From NCBI GenBank assembly GCA_045636425.1, contig JAZTXM010000002.1:153325-217324 (forward strand): DNA of 64,000 bases, written 5' to 3'. The notes under the pieces were generated by a model that searched no databases, was not told where the DNA came from, and was given only the letters and a program-made list of their open reading frames with translations. Origin of the DNA: UMGS1883 sp045636425 (GTDB lineage: Bacteria; Bacillota; Clostridia; UMGS1883). Positions within the stretch are counted from its first letter, which is position 1; each line of letters begins with the position of its first letter. Of this stretch, positions 25,915 through 33,514 are shown piece by piece. A program made the position numbers and the translations under genes.

Positions 25915-26172
25915 TTATTTAGCCTTCTCGATAATTTCTGCCAGTCTCCATCTCTTGTCGCGGCTCAAAGGACGTGTTTCCATAACCTTAACACGATCAC
26001 CGATACCACAGGTGTTTTCCTCATCATGAGCTTTAATTTTTACAGTTCTTTTAACAACCTTGCCATAGAGAGGATGTTTTACACTGTCTTCGATTGCAAC
26101 AACGATTGTCTTGTCCATCTTGTCGCTTACGACTCTGCCGATTCTTACCTTACGATAATTTCTTTCAGCCAT
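25915..26172 (-). CDS. rpsQ: 30S ribosomal protein S17
   Basis: 85 residues with the OB-fold core GRVVSDKMDKTIVVAIE and CGIGDRVKVMETRPLSRDKRWRL. In the usual place between rpmC and rplN. Confidence 0.98.
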   Translation of the reverse strand: MAERNYRKVRIGRVVSDKMDKTIVVAIEDSVKHPLYGKVVKRTVKIKAHDEENTCGIGDRVKVMETRPLSRDKRWRLAEIIEKAK

Positions 26173-26195
26173 TTAAATTTCCTCCTTCCTATGCC

Positions 26196-26396
26196 TTACT
26201 CTTCGCCCTTTAATTCTTTCTCGCGGATAACTGTGAGAACCTTTGCAATATCCTTCTTGATTGCGGATATCTTCATGGGGTTTTCAAGGTTATTTGTCGC
26301 AAGAGAAAATCTCAGCGAAAAGAGTTCCTTCTTAAGCTCTGTAACTTTGAGCTGTAATTCTTCGGTAGTTAAATCACGAATTTCTTTGATTTTCAT
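26196..26396 (-). CDS. rpmC: 50S ribosomal protein L29
   Basis: 66 residues, a two-helix protein. MKIKEIRDLTTEELQLKV, LKKELFSLRFSLATNNLENP and KDIAKVLTVIRE fit L29. Its start overlaps the end of rplP by 4 nt. Confidence 0.97.
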   Translation of the reverse strand: MKIKEIRDLTTEELQLKVTELKKELFSLRFSLATNNLENPMKISAIKKDIAKVLTVIREKELKGEE

Positions 26397-26827
26397 TCGT
26401 TGTCACCCTCCGTTTCCTGTGTTTCGCGCGCAACGATTTTGCACTTTACGGGAAGCTTGTGCATAGCAAGACGAAGAGCCTCACGAGCTGTGTCTTCCGC
26501 AACGCCGCCAATTTCAAACATCACTCTGCCGGGCTTAACAACTGCTACCCAGTACTCAGGTGAACCCTTACCGCTACCCATACGGGTTTCAGCAGGCTTT
26601 TCTGTGATGGGCTTGTCGGGGAAAATCTTTATCCAAACCTTACCACCACGCTTAATATAACGAGTCATAGCAACACGGGCTGCCTCGATCTGATTGCTTG
26701 TAATCCAGCAGGGTTCGAGTGACTGAAGACCGAACTCACCGTAAGTAACAGTGTTACCGCGAAGAGCCTTACCTGTCATTCTTCCTCTGAACTGCTTTCT
26801 ATGTTTAACTCTCTTAGGTGTTAACAT
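26393..26827 (-). CDS. rplP: 50S ribosomal protein L16
   Basis: 144 residues with MLTPKRVKHRKQFRGRMTGKA at the start and ARVAMTRYIKRGGKVWIKIFP in the middle; binds the A-site region of 23S rRNA. Its start shares one base with the rpsC stop. Confidence 0.98.
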   Translation of the reverse strand: MLTPKRVKHRKQFRGRMTGKALRGNTVTYGEFGLQSLEPCWITSNQIEAARVAMTRYIKRGGKVWIKIFPDKPITEKPAETRMGSGKGSPEYWVAVVKPGRVMFEIGGVAEDTAREALRLAMHKLPVKCKIVARETQETEGDNE

Positions 26828-27495
26828 TATTTTCTTCCTCCTTCCTGAGACTTAGGCTTTTTAGCCTCAGCAAGAACCTCGCCTTTGTAAATCCAAACCT
26901 TACAGCCGATCTTACCATATGTGGTATTAGCTTCTGCAAAGCCGTAATCTATATCTGCACGAAGTGTCTGAAGCGGAATAGTACCTTCATGGTAATGTTC
27001 GCTTCTTGCGATTTCAGCACCGCCGAGACGACCGCTACAGGTTGTCTTGATACCCTTAGCACCCATCTTCATTGCGCGGCTCATAGCACCCTTCATGGCA
27101 CGGCGGAAAGAAACACGTCTTTCAAGCTGAGATGCAATGCTTTCAGCAACGAGCTGTGCGCTGAGGTCGGGCTGCTTGATTTCAACGATGTTGATAAACA
27201 CCTGCTTATCTGTAAGCTTAGAAACCTCTGCCTTAAGCTTTTCGATATCCTCACCTTTTCTTCCGATAATGATACCGGGCTTCGCTGTGTGGATAGAAAT
27301 TTTGATTGTGTTAGCCTTTTTCTCAATTTCAAGCTTTGCAACGCCTGCGCTGAAGAGCTTGTTCTTAAGATATTCTCTGATCTTGTAGTCTTCTACAAGG
27401 TTGTCTCCAAACATATGGTCCTCGGCGTACCATCTGGAGTCCCAATCCTTGATAATACCGGCTCTAAGACCGTGCGGATTAACTTTCTGACCCAT
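26827..27495 (-). CDS. rpsC: 30S ribosomal protein S3
   Basis: 222 residues. MGQKVNPHGLRAGI at the start, a KH domain with IIIGRKGEDIEKLK, and GRLGGAEIARSEHYHEGTIPLQTLRADIDYG as the C-terminal core (quoted in part). It forms the mRNA entry channel. Confidence 0.98.
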   Translation of the reverse strand: MGQKVNPHGLRAGIIKDWDSRWYAEDHMFGDNLVEDYKIREYLKNKLFSAGVAKLEIEKKANTIKISIHTAKPGIIIGRKGEDIEKLKAEVSKLTDKQVFINIVEIKQPDLSAQLVAESIASQLERRVSFRRAMKGAMSRAMKMGAKGIKTTCSGRLGGAEIARSEHYHEGTIPLQTLRADIDYGFAEANTTYGKIGCKVWIYKGEVLAEAKKPKSQEGGRK

Positions 27496-27508
27496 ATTTT
27501 ACGCCTCC

Positions 27509-27856
27509 TTACTCTTTTTCTTTTACAACGATTGTAATGTGACTTGTTCTTTTTCTGATGCGGAATGCTCTTCCCTGTGCTCTGGGTCTTACTCTCTTGA
27601 GTGTGGGACCTGCATTTGCATAGATTTCAGCGATATAGAGCTTATCAGCATCCATACCGAAATTGTTTTCAGCATTTGCTACTGCACTGTCAAGGAGCTT
27701 TATAAGAAGTTCGCTTGCAGCCTTAGGTGTATTCATAAGAATACCTCTTGCAACGCCTACATTTTTATTTCTGATAAGGTCGTTTACAATGTTGACTTTT
27801 CTGGGCGAAATACGCGCATAACGCAGTATTGCCTTGGCCTGTGTTTTAGCCTCCAT
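27509..27856 (-). CDS. rplV: 50S ribosomal protein L22
   Basis: 115 residues, lining the peptide exit tunnel. RYARISPRKVNIVNDLIRNK and the tunnel loop GPTLKRVRPRAQGRAFRIRK are conserved. Confidence 0.98.
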   Translation of the reverse strand: MEAKTQAKAILRYARISPRKVNIVNDLIRNKNVGVARGILMNTPKAASELLIKLLDSAVANAENNFGMDADKLYIAEIYANAGPTLKRVRPRAQGRAFRIRKRTSHITIVVKEKE

Positions 27857-27874
27857 TTGTCATGTCCTCCTTAC

Positions 27875-28144
27875 TTATTTACTCTTTGCGCCCGCATGGC
27901 CCTTGTAGGTTCTTGTGGGAGCGAATTCTCCCAGCTTATGACCTACCATATCCTCTGTAACATATACCGGAACGTGTTTTCTTCCGTCATGAACAGCGAT
28001 TGTGTGGCCAACAAATTCGGGGAATATAGTGGAGCTGCGGGACCATGTCTTCAAAACTCTCTTTTCGCCCGCTTCGTTCATTGCAACTACTCTTGCCAAA
28101 AGCTTGGGTTCCACGAAGGGTCCCTTTTTAATAGATCTGCTCAT
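27875..28144 (-). CDS. rpsS: 30S ribosomal protein S19
   Basis: 89 residues, MSRSIKKGPFVEPKLL at the start and VGHKLGEFAPTRTYKGHAG at the end. Located on the head of the 30S subunit. Confidence 0.98.
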   Translation of the reverse strand: MSRSIKKGPFVEPKLLARVVAMNEAGEKRVLKTWSRSSTIFPEFVGHTIAVHDGRKHVPVYVTEDMVGHKLGEFAPTRTYKGHAGAKSK

Positions 28145-28162
28145 ACTCTCATTCCTTTCTCA

Positions 28163-28996
28163 TTACTTCTGGTTACGACGCTTCACAATAAACTTGTCAG
28201 AAGCTTTCTTGTGCTTACGAGTCTTGTAACCGAGAGCAGGCTTACCCCAGGGAGTAACGGGAGAGGGCATACCGATGGGTGACTTACCTTCACCACCACC
28301 GTGGGGATGGTCGTTGGGGTTCATAACAACACCGCGGACGGTAGGTCTCCAACCCATATGGCGTTTACGACCTGCTTTACCGATTGAAATATTTTCATGG
28401 TCAATGTTACCAACCTGACCGATAGTTGCGATACAATCCATACGTATCATTCTAACTTCGCCCGAAGGAAGACGAACCTGAGCATACTTACCTTCCTTAG
28501 CCATAAGCTGAGCGCTGTTTCCTGCAGCTCTTACAAGCTGAGCACCCTTGCCGGGCATAAGCTCGATATTGTGGATAACTGTACCAACGGGAATGTTTGC
28601 GATGGGCAGTGCATTACCGGGACGGATATCTGCATGTTCACCACATTCGATTACGTCATTAACGTAAAGGCCAACGGGAGCGATGATGTATCTCTTTTCG
28701 CCGTCCTCATACTGAACGAGAGCGATGTTTGCGCTTCTGTTGGGATCGTACTCGATTGCGATTACTGTAGCCTTCATATCACGCTTATCACGCTTGAAGT
28801 CGATAATTCTGTATTTTCTCTTTGTGCCGCCGCCGCGATGACGAACTGTGATTCTACCGTAAGAGTTTCTTCCGGCATTAGACTTAAGAGGCTCGAGAAG
28901 AGAACGCTCGGGAGTCTTCTTTGTGATTTCCTCAAAAGTGGAAACAGTCATCTGTCTGCGTGCAGGGGAAGTAGGTTTATACTTCTTTATTGCCAT
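28163..28996 (-). CDS. rplB: 50S ribosomal protein L2
   Basis: 277 residues, the largest universally conserved large-subunit protein. MAIKKYKPTSPARRQMT at the start, RMDCIATIGQVGNIDHENI in the centre, and the catalytic-core-facing NPNDHPHGGGEGKSPIGM near the C-terminus. Confidence 0.98.
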   Translation of the reverse strand: MAIKKYKPTSPARRQMTVSTFEEITKKTPERSLLEPLKSNAGRNSYGRITVRHRGGGTKRKYRIIDFKRDKRDMKATVIAIEYDPNRSANIALVQYEDGEKRYIIAPVGLYVNDVIECGEHADIRPGNALPIANIPVGTVIHNIELMPGKGAQLVRAAGNSAQLMAKEGKYAQVRLPSGEVRMIRMDCIATIGQVGNIDHENISIGKAGRKRHMGWRPTVRGVVMNPNDHPHGGGEGKSPIGMPSPVTPWGKPALGYKTRKHKKASDKFIVKRRNQK

Positions 28997-29010
28997 TTGT
29001 TTTCACTCCT

Positions 29011-29301
29011 TTACATCAATCCATCGAAGAACTCGATTGTCTTACTGTCTGCTGTAAGCTTAACGATGGCTTTCTTCCAGTCAGGTCTCTTACCGCTGTT
29101 AGCGCCCATACGTTTAACCTTACCAAGAACGCGCATTGTTGTTACCTTTTCAACTTTTACGCCGAAAACTTCTTCAACTGCCTTCTTGATTTCAATTTTG
29201 TTGGCATCCTTAGCAACCTCGAAGGTATACTTTCTGTCAGCCATCTGATCCATAGAATTTTCTGTTATAACAGGCTTCTTAATGATTTCATATGACATCA
29301 T
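29011..29301 (-). CDS. rplW: 50S ribosomal protein L23
   Basis: 96 residues at the tunnel exit, the docking site for trigger factor and SRP. The start is MMSYEIIKKPVITENS; either of two adjacent ATGs may be used, and both overlap the stop of rplD (TAATGATG). Confidence 0.97.
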   Translation of the reverse strand: MMSYEIIKKPVITENSMDQMADRKYTFEVAKDANKIEIKKAVEEVFGVKVEKVTTMRVLGKVKRMGANSGKRPDWKKAIVKLTADSKTIEFFDGLM

Positions 29302-29924
29302 TATGCATACACCTCCTCAAGTTTTGCAATAGCGTCCTTCGCTACGATAAACTTGTCATGGTTAAGAATGTCATATACATTGAGCATACCAACATAAGAA
29401 GCTTTTACGCCTTCAATGTTTCTTGCTGAAAGGTATACGTTCTTTTCCATTTCGTTTGTAACGATAAGAGCCTTGCTTTCTACGCCCATAGCCTTAAGCA
29501 TATCGGCAACTGCCTTTGTCTTGATTTCATCCATTGTAAGGTTATCGATTACCATTACGCACTCATCTGCTGCTTTAGCGCTGAGAGCACTTACCATAGC
29601 AAGTTTCTTAACCTTCTTGTTGATTGAGTAGGAGTAATCTCTGGGCTTGGGGCCAAGAGCTACGCCGCCTTTAATCCACTGAGGAGCACGTGTGCTACCC
29701 TGTCTTGCGCGACCTGTACCCTTCTGTCTGAAAGGCTTTGCGCCACCGCCGGCAACTTCCGTACGGGTTTTGGTACTCTGTGTACCCTGTCTCTGGTTTG
29801 CAAGGTAGTTAACAACGCTTTCGTGAAGAACAGTCTTATTAACTTCTGCGCCGAAGATTGCAGCACTAAGCTCAACATCGCCGACTTTCTTACCCTGCAT
29901 ATTATATAATACCGCTGTAGGCAT
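29301..29924 (-). CDS. rplD: 50S ribosomal protein L4
   Basis: 207 residues. The conserved extended loop (GTQSTKTRTEVAGGGAKPFR, QKGTGRARQGSTRAPQW) reaches into the exit tunnel. In E. coli L4 also represses the S10 operon; the long leader upstream of rpsJ makes feedback of some kind plausible here. Confidence 0.98.
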   Translation of the reverse strand: MPTAVLYNMQGKKVGDVELSAAIFGAEVNKTVLHESVVNYLANQRQGTQSTKTRTEVAGGGAKPFRQKGTGRARQGSTRAPQWIKGGVALGPKPRDYSYSINKKVKKLAMVSALSAKAADECVMVIDNLTMDEIKTKAVADMLKAMGVESKALIVTNEMEKNVYLSARNIEGVKASYVGMLNVYDILNHDKFIVAKDAIAKLEEVYA

Positions 29925-29949
29925 TTATAGCATCTCCTTTCCGTATGGC

Positions 29950-30576
29950 TTACGCCTTTACTGTATTCTTGATAGTTACTATACCGCCCTTGGGTCCGGG
30001 GATTGCACCCTTAACGAGAATGAGGTTTCTGTCCATATCAACCTTAACAACGTCAAGATTCTGAACTGTAACCTTTTCACAACCCAAATGTCCTGCAAGC
30101 TTCTTGCCTTTGAAAACACGTGACGGTGATGAGCAAGCACCCATTGAACCGGGTCCTCTGTGGTAGCCACTACCGTGAGTCATAGGTCCGCGGTGTGTAC
30201 CCCATCTCTTAACTGTACCTGCGTAACCCTTACCCTTGCTGATACCGGTTACGTCTACACATTCGCCTTCTGCGAATACGTCAGCCTTTACTTCATCGCC
30301 GACATTAAGAGTGATTTCGTCAAGTCTGAACTCCTTGAGAACCTTCTTAACTGCTACACCACTCTTTGCGAAGTGACCCTTGAGAGCCTTTGTTACGTGC
30401 TTCTCTTTCACTTCACCAAAGCCCAGCTGAACAGCTTCATAACCGTCTGTTTCAACTGTCTTTCTCTGGATTACGTTGCAGGGGCCGGCTTCAATTACTG
30501 TAACCGGTACTACCTTGCCTTCAGCATCGAAAATCTGAGTCATACCGATTTTCTTACCGATGATTGCTTTCTGCAT
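29950..30576 (-). CDS. rplC: 50S ribosomal protein L3
   Basis: 208 residues. MQKAIIGKKIGMTQIFDAEG at the start and GTVKRWGTHRGPMTHGSGYHRGPGSMG in the loop near the peptidyl transferase centre (quoted in part). Second gene of the S10 operon. Confidence 0.98.
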   Translation of the reverse strand: MQKAIIGKKIGMTQIFDAEGKVVPVTVIEAGPCNVIQRKTVETDGYEAVQLGFGEVKEKHVTKALKGHFAKSGVAVKKVLKEFRLDEITLNVGDEVKADVFAEGECVDVTGISKGKGYAGTVKRWGTHRGPMTHGSGYHRGPGSMGACSSPSRVFKGKKLAGHLGCEKVTVQNLDVVKVDMDRNLILVKGAIPGPKGGIVTIKNTVKA

Positions 30577-30620
30577 GATTTGTTCCTCCTTGTATGGTTA
30601 TTGGTTGACCTAAGCCAACA

Positions 30621-30950
30621 TTACCTTCCACTCTTATCAATAAGCTTGATATCGATGCTTACACCAGCGGGAACATCGAGCTTACCAAGAGCTTCCATGG
30701 TCTTGGGGGTGGGATTCAGGATGTCAATCAATCTCTTGTGAGTTCTCTGTTCGAACTGCTCACGGCTGTCCTTGTACTTATGAACCGCACGAAGGATTGT
30801 AACAACCTCTTTCTCTGTGGGCAGAGGAATAGGACCTGAAACTGTGCTTCCTGTTCTCTTGGCAGTATCCACAATTTTTTCTGCGGACTGATCAAGAAGA
30901 ACGTGGTCGTAAGCCTTTACCCTGATTCTAATTTTCTGCTTTGCTGCCAT
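30621..30950 (-). CDS. rpsJ: 30S ribosomal protein S10
   Basis: 109 residues, a few longer than the usual 102 because of an N-terminal MAAKQK. KIRIRVKAYDHVLLDQSAEK and GPIPLPTEKEVVTILRAVHK are typical. First gene of the supercluster. AGGAGG lies about 8 nt before the ATG. Confidence 0.98.
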   Translation of the reverse strand: MAAKQKIRIRVKAYDHVLLDQSAEKIVDTAKRTGSTVSGPIPLPTEKEVVTILRAVHKYKDSREQFEQRTHKRLIDILNPTPKTMEALGKLDVPAGVSIDIKLIDKSGR

Positions 30951-31201
30951 TGCTAAGCCTCCTAAAAAAGTATTTTCGCTGACTCATGCGACGGACTGTA
31001 CACGGCGCCGGGCGTTTCGCCTTTTGCCATATTAAAACCCAGAGCTCGACTCCGGGTACTACATGAATGTGGGCGCATATGCGCAAAGCTTTATCATGTT
31101 GTACAGTGACTGCCGCCCGGTTTCACGAACCGGACATTCTCCACGGAAAAACCTACCGAATCGGTAGCAACCTCCCGCTTCATCGTCTGTCATGTCACAG
31201 C
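30951..31201 (-). promoter_or_regulatory. Structured 5' leader of the S10 operon, candidate ribosomal protein-binding leader
   Basis: About 250 nt lie between the promoter and rpsJ, with no ORF but several stems: CTACCGA/TCGGTAG (31153-31167), CCGGTT/AACCGG (31117-31133), palindromic GCGCATATGCGC (31073-31084), ACCCAGAG/CTCCGGGT (31037-31057) and a short GGCG/CGCC stem around 31016-31026. ACTGTAC (30995-31001) pairs with GTACAGT (31101-31107) as a long-range stem enclosing the last three. GC content is visibly higher than in the flanking intergenic DNA. An autoregulatory leader is the likely meaning. Confidence 0.65.
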
Positions 31202-31207
31202 CTTGCC

Positions 31208-31236
31208 ATTGTACAATAAAAAAGAAAAAATTGCAA
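31208..31236 (-). promoter_or_regulatory. Sigma-A promoter of the S10-spc-alpha supercluster
   Basis: On the minus strand, TTGCAA (31231-31236), a 17-nt AT-only spacer and TACAAT (31208-31213). No other promoter of this quality is visible before rplQ, so it may serve over thirty genes. Confidence 0.75.
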
Positions 31237-31397
31237 GTGTTATTTGATAAAAAATTGCAATTTTTTTAAATTTTGTAGACTCGCACAATTTGGTGACTGT
31301 TGTTTTGTGCAGTACACACAAAACATTTTGATAAAATATGTGTTTTTCGCAAAAAACATAATGAAAAATATTCTTTTTCAACCAAAAAAACAAAAAT

Positions 31398-31480
31398 TCC
31401 ACGGAAGCGTGGAGCCTTATGTACTTTTGTAACCAAAAGTACCAAAAGTTTTGGGGTTCCGATTCCCCAAACCCCAAAAC
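31398..31480. repeat. Cluster of short perfect hairpins (REP/MITE-like)
   Basis: Three adjacent perfect inverted repeats: TCCACG-gaag-CGTGGA (31398-31413), GTACTTTTG-taac-CAAAAGTAC (31421-31442) and GTTTTGGGG/CCCCAAAAC (31448-31456/31472-31480). No ORF explains them. The dense palindromes suggest a dispersed repeat, but there is only one copy in this window. Confidence 0.5.
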
Positions 31481-31537
31481 GGCCTAGCAGGGCTAAAAAA
31501 ATTAATATGCCTTTCATGGCATCAAAGCGAGTTTTGA

Positions 31538-31668
31538 TTTTGCGGATTTTAAGCCTTTGTACCGCCGGCTTCAAAGGGAAACTCATTCCCAGTTCCGCCT
31601 GAAATCGCTCGTCAGCAAAGGAAAATGATACGAGCGATTTCTCGGTAGTCAGCTCAAAATCCGCAAAA
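31538..31668. repeat. Nested inverted repeats of about 130 bp
   Basis: The outer 13-bp arms TTTTGCGGATTTT (31538-31550) and AAAATCCGCAAAA (31656-31668) enclose inner 12-bp arms GAAATCGCTCGT (31601-31612) and ACGAGCGATTTC (31630-31641). All are perfect. It follows the hairpin cluster directly and may be part of the same element. Confidence 0.55.
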
Positions 31669-31980
31669 ACGCAACTTCAGTGCTTATTTGTTATAGTTGC
31701 ACAAAGTAGTTTTAGAAGCTTCAAGGCTGACTGGCAAAATTCTGATTCTGAAAGTATTGATTGCAATACTTTCCTCTCCCCCGAGGATATTGCCTATAAT
31801 ACTGCCTATAATCATGTTTTTCTCACACTTTTCCCTCTGGTTAACAGACTTGAAAGCATCCTTTCCCCCGATGGCAAAGCTTTACTGAATGAGCTGTTAA
31901 AAAATTTTACTGCTGTTTTGGAGGAACAGGTTCGCAGAAGCTATCGGGCGGGGCTTTCTAACGGAGGGCAATCTGAATAA
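31603..31980 (+). pseudogene. Remnant of a small helical protein gene, no start codon
   Basis: A frame of 125 codons ends at TAA (31978-31980). Its last 70 or so residues look like a real protein: FLSPEDIAYNTAYNHVFLTL, then LVNRLESILSPDGKALLNEL, ending RRSYRAGLSNGGQSE. This resembles small all-helical proteins of unknown function in Clostridia (DUF6809-like C-terminal pattern). There is no ATG, GTG or TTG in frame, and the 5' half coincides with the nested inverted repeat, so the repeat seems to have replaced the gene's beginning. The family assignment is a guess. Between 31214 and 31397 I see only AT-rich sequence. Confidence 0.4.
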
Positions 31981-31994
31981 ATTTAATAAAAATA

Positions 31995-32023
31995 TTGAAA
32001 CACAACAGAATATGTTATATAAT
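31995..32023 (+). promoter_or_regulatory. Sigma-A promoter of the second RluA-type gene
   Basis: TTGAAA (31995-32000), 17 nt, TATAAT (32018-32023), about 65 nt before the ATG. Confidence 0.75.
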
Positions 32024-32088
32024 GACCCATAGGATAAGACTTAAAACAGTGCAAAAGTTTGAAAACACTACGATTGTCAGGTGATTAC

Positions 32089-32982
32089 ATGATAGAATAT
32101 ATAATAGGAAGAAACTCCGCCAAAATCCGTGCCGACAGATTTCTTTTAAAGGCTACAACGGCACCGTCGTCACTAATTTACAAAGCCTTTCGGAAAAAGG
32201 ACGTAAAGATTAACGGCAAGTGGATAAAAGAGGATTATCTCCTTTGTGAGGGGGATGTTCTTCGTATATATATAAAGGAAGAACTTCAAAAAAAGAAAGA
32301 AGTTACCTCGTGCAGGCTGACCGCTCCCATAATATATGAGGACGAACATATAATTATATTCAATAAACCTGCCGCACTACCCTGTCAGCCCGATGCAAAC
32401 CATCCTGGCGGCACCCTTTCCGATATGCTGAAAAGCTATCTTGCCGAAAAAGGCGAATATAACCCCAAGGAGGAAAGCTCCTTCTCCCCTGCACTCTGCA
32501 ACCGCCTCGATACAAACACATGCGGTCTTGTAATAGGTGCAAAAACCGCCGAGGCACTCAGGGACATGAATGAGCAGATAAAGCTTCGGAATGTATACAA
32601 ATATTATCTGTGCAGACTCGAAAATATTCCTGCTGAAAAAAGTGCTTTCGTAAATGCACATATAATAAAGGAAGAAAGTCAGAACAAAAGCCGCATCTCA
32701 GACAGTGGAAAAGAAATCTCCATGGAATATAAAGTAATCGAGGAATCAGACGGCACTGCACTTTGCGAGGTGCTTCTGCACACAGGGCGAAGCCATCAGA
32801 TAAGAGCATACTTTTCTTCTATTGGCTGCCCACTTGTGGGAGATAAAAAGTATGGGGCAAAGACAGGCGGCGGTCAGGCTCTTTGTGCCTATCGAATAAG
32901 ATTTGGTTTCACCGAGGAATATGACGGAACACTTTCATATTTAAAAGATAGTCAAATAAAGCTTGAGGGGATTGACATTTGA
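32089..32982 (+). CDS. RluA-family pseudouridine synthase, second copy
   Basis: 297 residues from the ATG at 32089, preceded by AGGTGA. An N-terminal S4-like domain (IRADRFLLKATTAPSSLIYKAF) is followed by the catalytic domain with NRLDTNTCGLVIGAK (catalytic Asp) and HTGRSHQIRAYFSSIGCPL. It modifies uridines in structured RNA; the target is unknown. It shares the motifs with the gene at 4046-4906 but differs in sequence, so the two are distinct RluA subgroups and not a recent duplication. The promoter of mscL overlaps its last codons. Confidence 0.9.
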   Translation: MIEYIIGRNSAKIRADRFLLKATTAPSSLIYKAFRKKDVKINGKWIKEDYLLCEGDVLRIYIKEELQKKKEVTSCRLTAPIIYEDEHIIIFNKPAALPCQPDANHPGGTLSDMLKSYLAEKGEYNPKEESSFSPALCNRLDTNTCGLVIGAKTAEALRDMNEQIKLRNVYKYYLCRLENIPAEKSAFVNAHIIKEESQNKSRISDSGKEISMEYKVIEESDGTALCEVLLHTGRSHQIRAYFSSIGCPLVGDKKYGAKTGGGQALCAYRIRFGFTEEYDGTLSYLKDSQIKLEGIDI

Positions 32983-33006
32983 CGGAATTTGTGGTAATTT
33001 TATAAT
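32979..33006 (+). promoter_or_regulatory. Sigma-A promoter of mscL
   Basis: TTGACG (32979-32984), 16 nt, TATAAT (33001-33006). The -35 includes the stop codon of the upstream gene. Confidence 0.65.
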
Positions 33007-33037
33007 ATAAATTAAATAAAGAAAGGATTTAATACCA

Positions 33038-33460
33038 ATGAAAAAATTTATAGCAGAATTCAAAGAATTTGCTCTCAAAGGCAATATGATTGACCTTGCT
33101 ATAGGTATGATTATTGCTACATCTTTCAACGCAGTTGTTAAGTCTATTGTCGACGATCTTCTTATGCCGGCTTTTGCTTTTATTTTCGGTAAAAGTGACT
33201 TTTCACAGCTCGTTGCTTTCGCTGAATATGCAGAGGATGGTTCTCTCGTTGGCGGTATCAAGTACGGCTTGTTTATTCAGAATATCGTTAACTTCGCAAT
33301 CATTGCTTTCTGCCTGTTCATCATGGTTAAGTTAATGAACAAGCTTAAAAATCCCAAGCCCGTGGAAGAAGCTCCCGCAGCTCCCGCTCCCAAGAGTGAT
33401 GATATTGTTCTTTTGGAAGAAATCAGAGATTTACTTGCAAAAGAGAAAGTTAATAGCTAA
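33038..33460 (+). CDS. mscL: Large-conductance mechanosensitive channel MscL
   Basis: 140 residues. It begins with the amphipathic MKKFIAEFKEFALKGNMIDLAIGMIIATSF, quoted in outline as KEFALKGNMIDLAIG, the family signature, followed by TM1, a short external loop with GGIKYGLFIQN, TM2 and a cytoplasmic helix LLEEIRDLLAKE. It opens under membrane tension and protects against osmotic downshock. A proline/alanine-rich linker (about 110-122) precedes the last helix. Single-gene transcript between its own promoter and a terminator. Confidence 0.97.
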   Translation: MKKFIAEFKEFALKGNMIDLAIGMIIATSFNAVVKSIVDDLLMPAFAFIFGKSDFSQLVAFAEYAEDGSLVGGIKYGLFIQNIVNFAIIAFCLFIMVKLMNKLKNPKPVEEAPAAPAPKSDDIVLLEEIRDLLAKEKVNS

Positions 33461-33476
33461 GTAATTTATGCAACAT

Positions 33477-33505
33477 AAAACCGCATCGGCTTTCGATGCG
33501 GTTTT
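33477..33505. terminator. Bidirectional terminator between mscL and the acyl-CoA synthetase operon
   Basis: AAAACCGCATCG (33477-33488) and CGATGCGGTTTT (33494-33505) around a 5-nt loop, followed by a T-rich tract on the plus strand. Confidence 0.9.
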
Positions 33506-33514
33506 CTTTTTTAT

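Noticed and set aside
30951..31201. tRNA or tRNA-like gene in the S10 leader
   Set aside because: The stems do not form a cloverleaf and no T-loop consensus or CCA end is present.
31190..31602. Overlapping small ORFs of 60-106 codons in the hairpin region
   Set aside because: They run on both strands through the inverted repeats, lack ribosome binding sites and have low-complexity composition.
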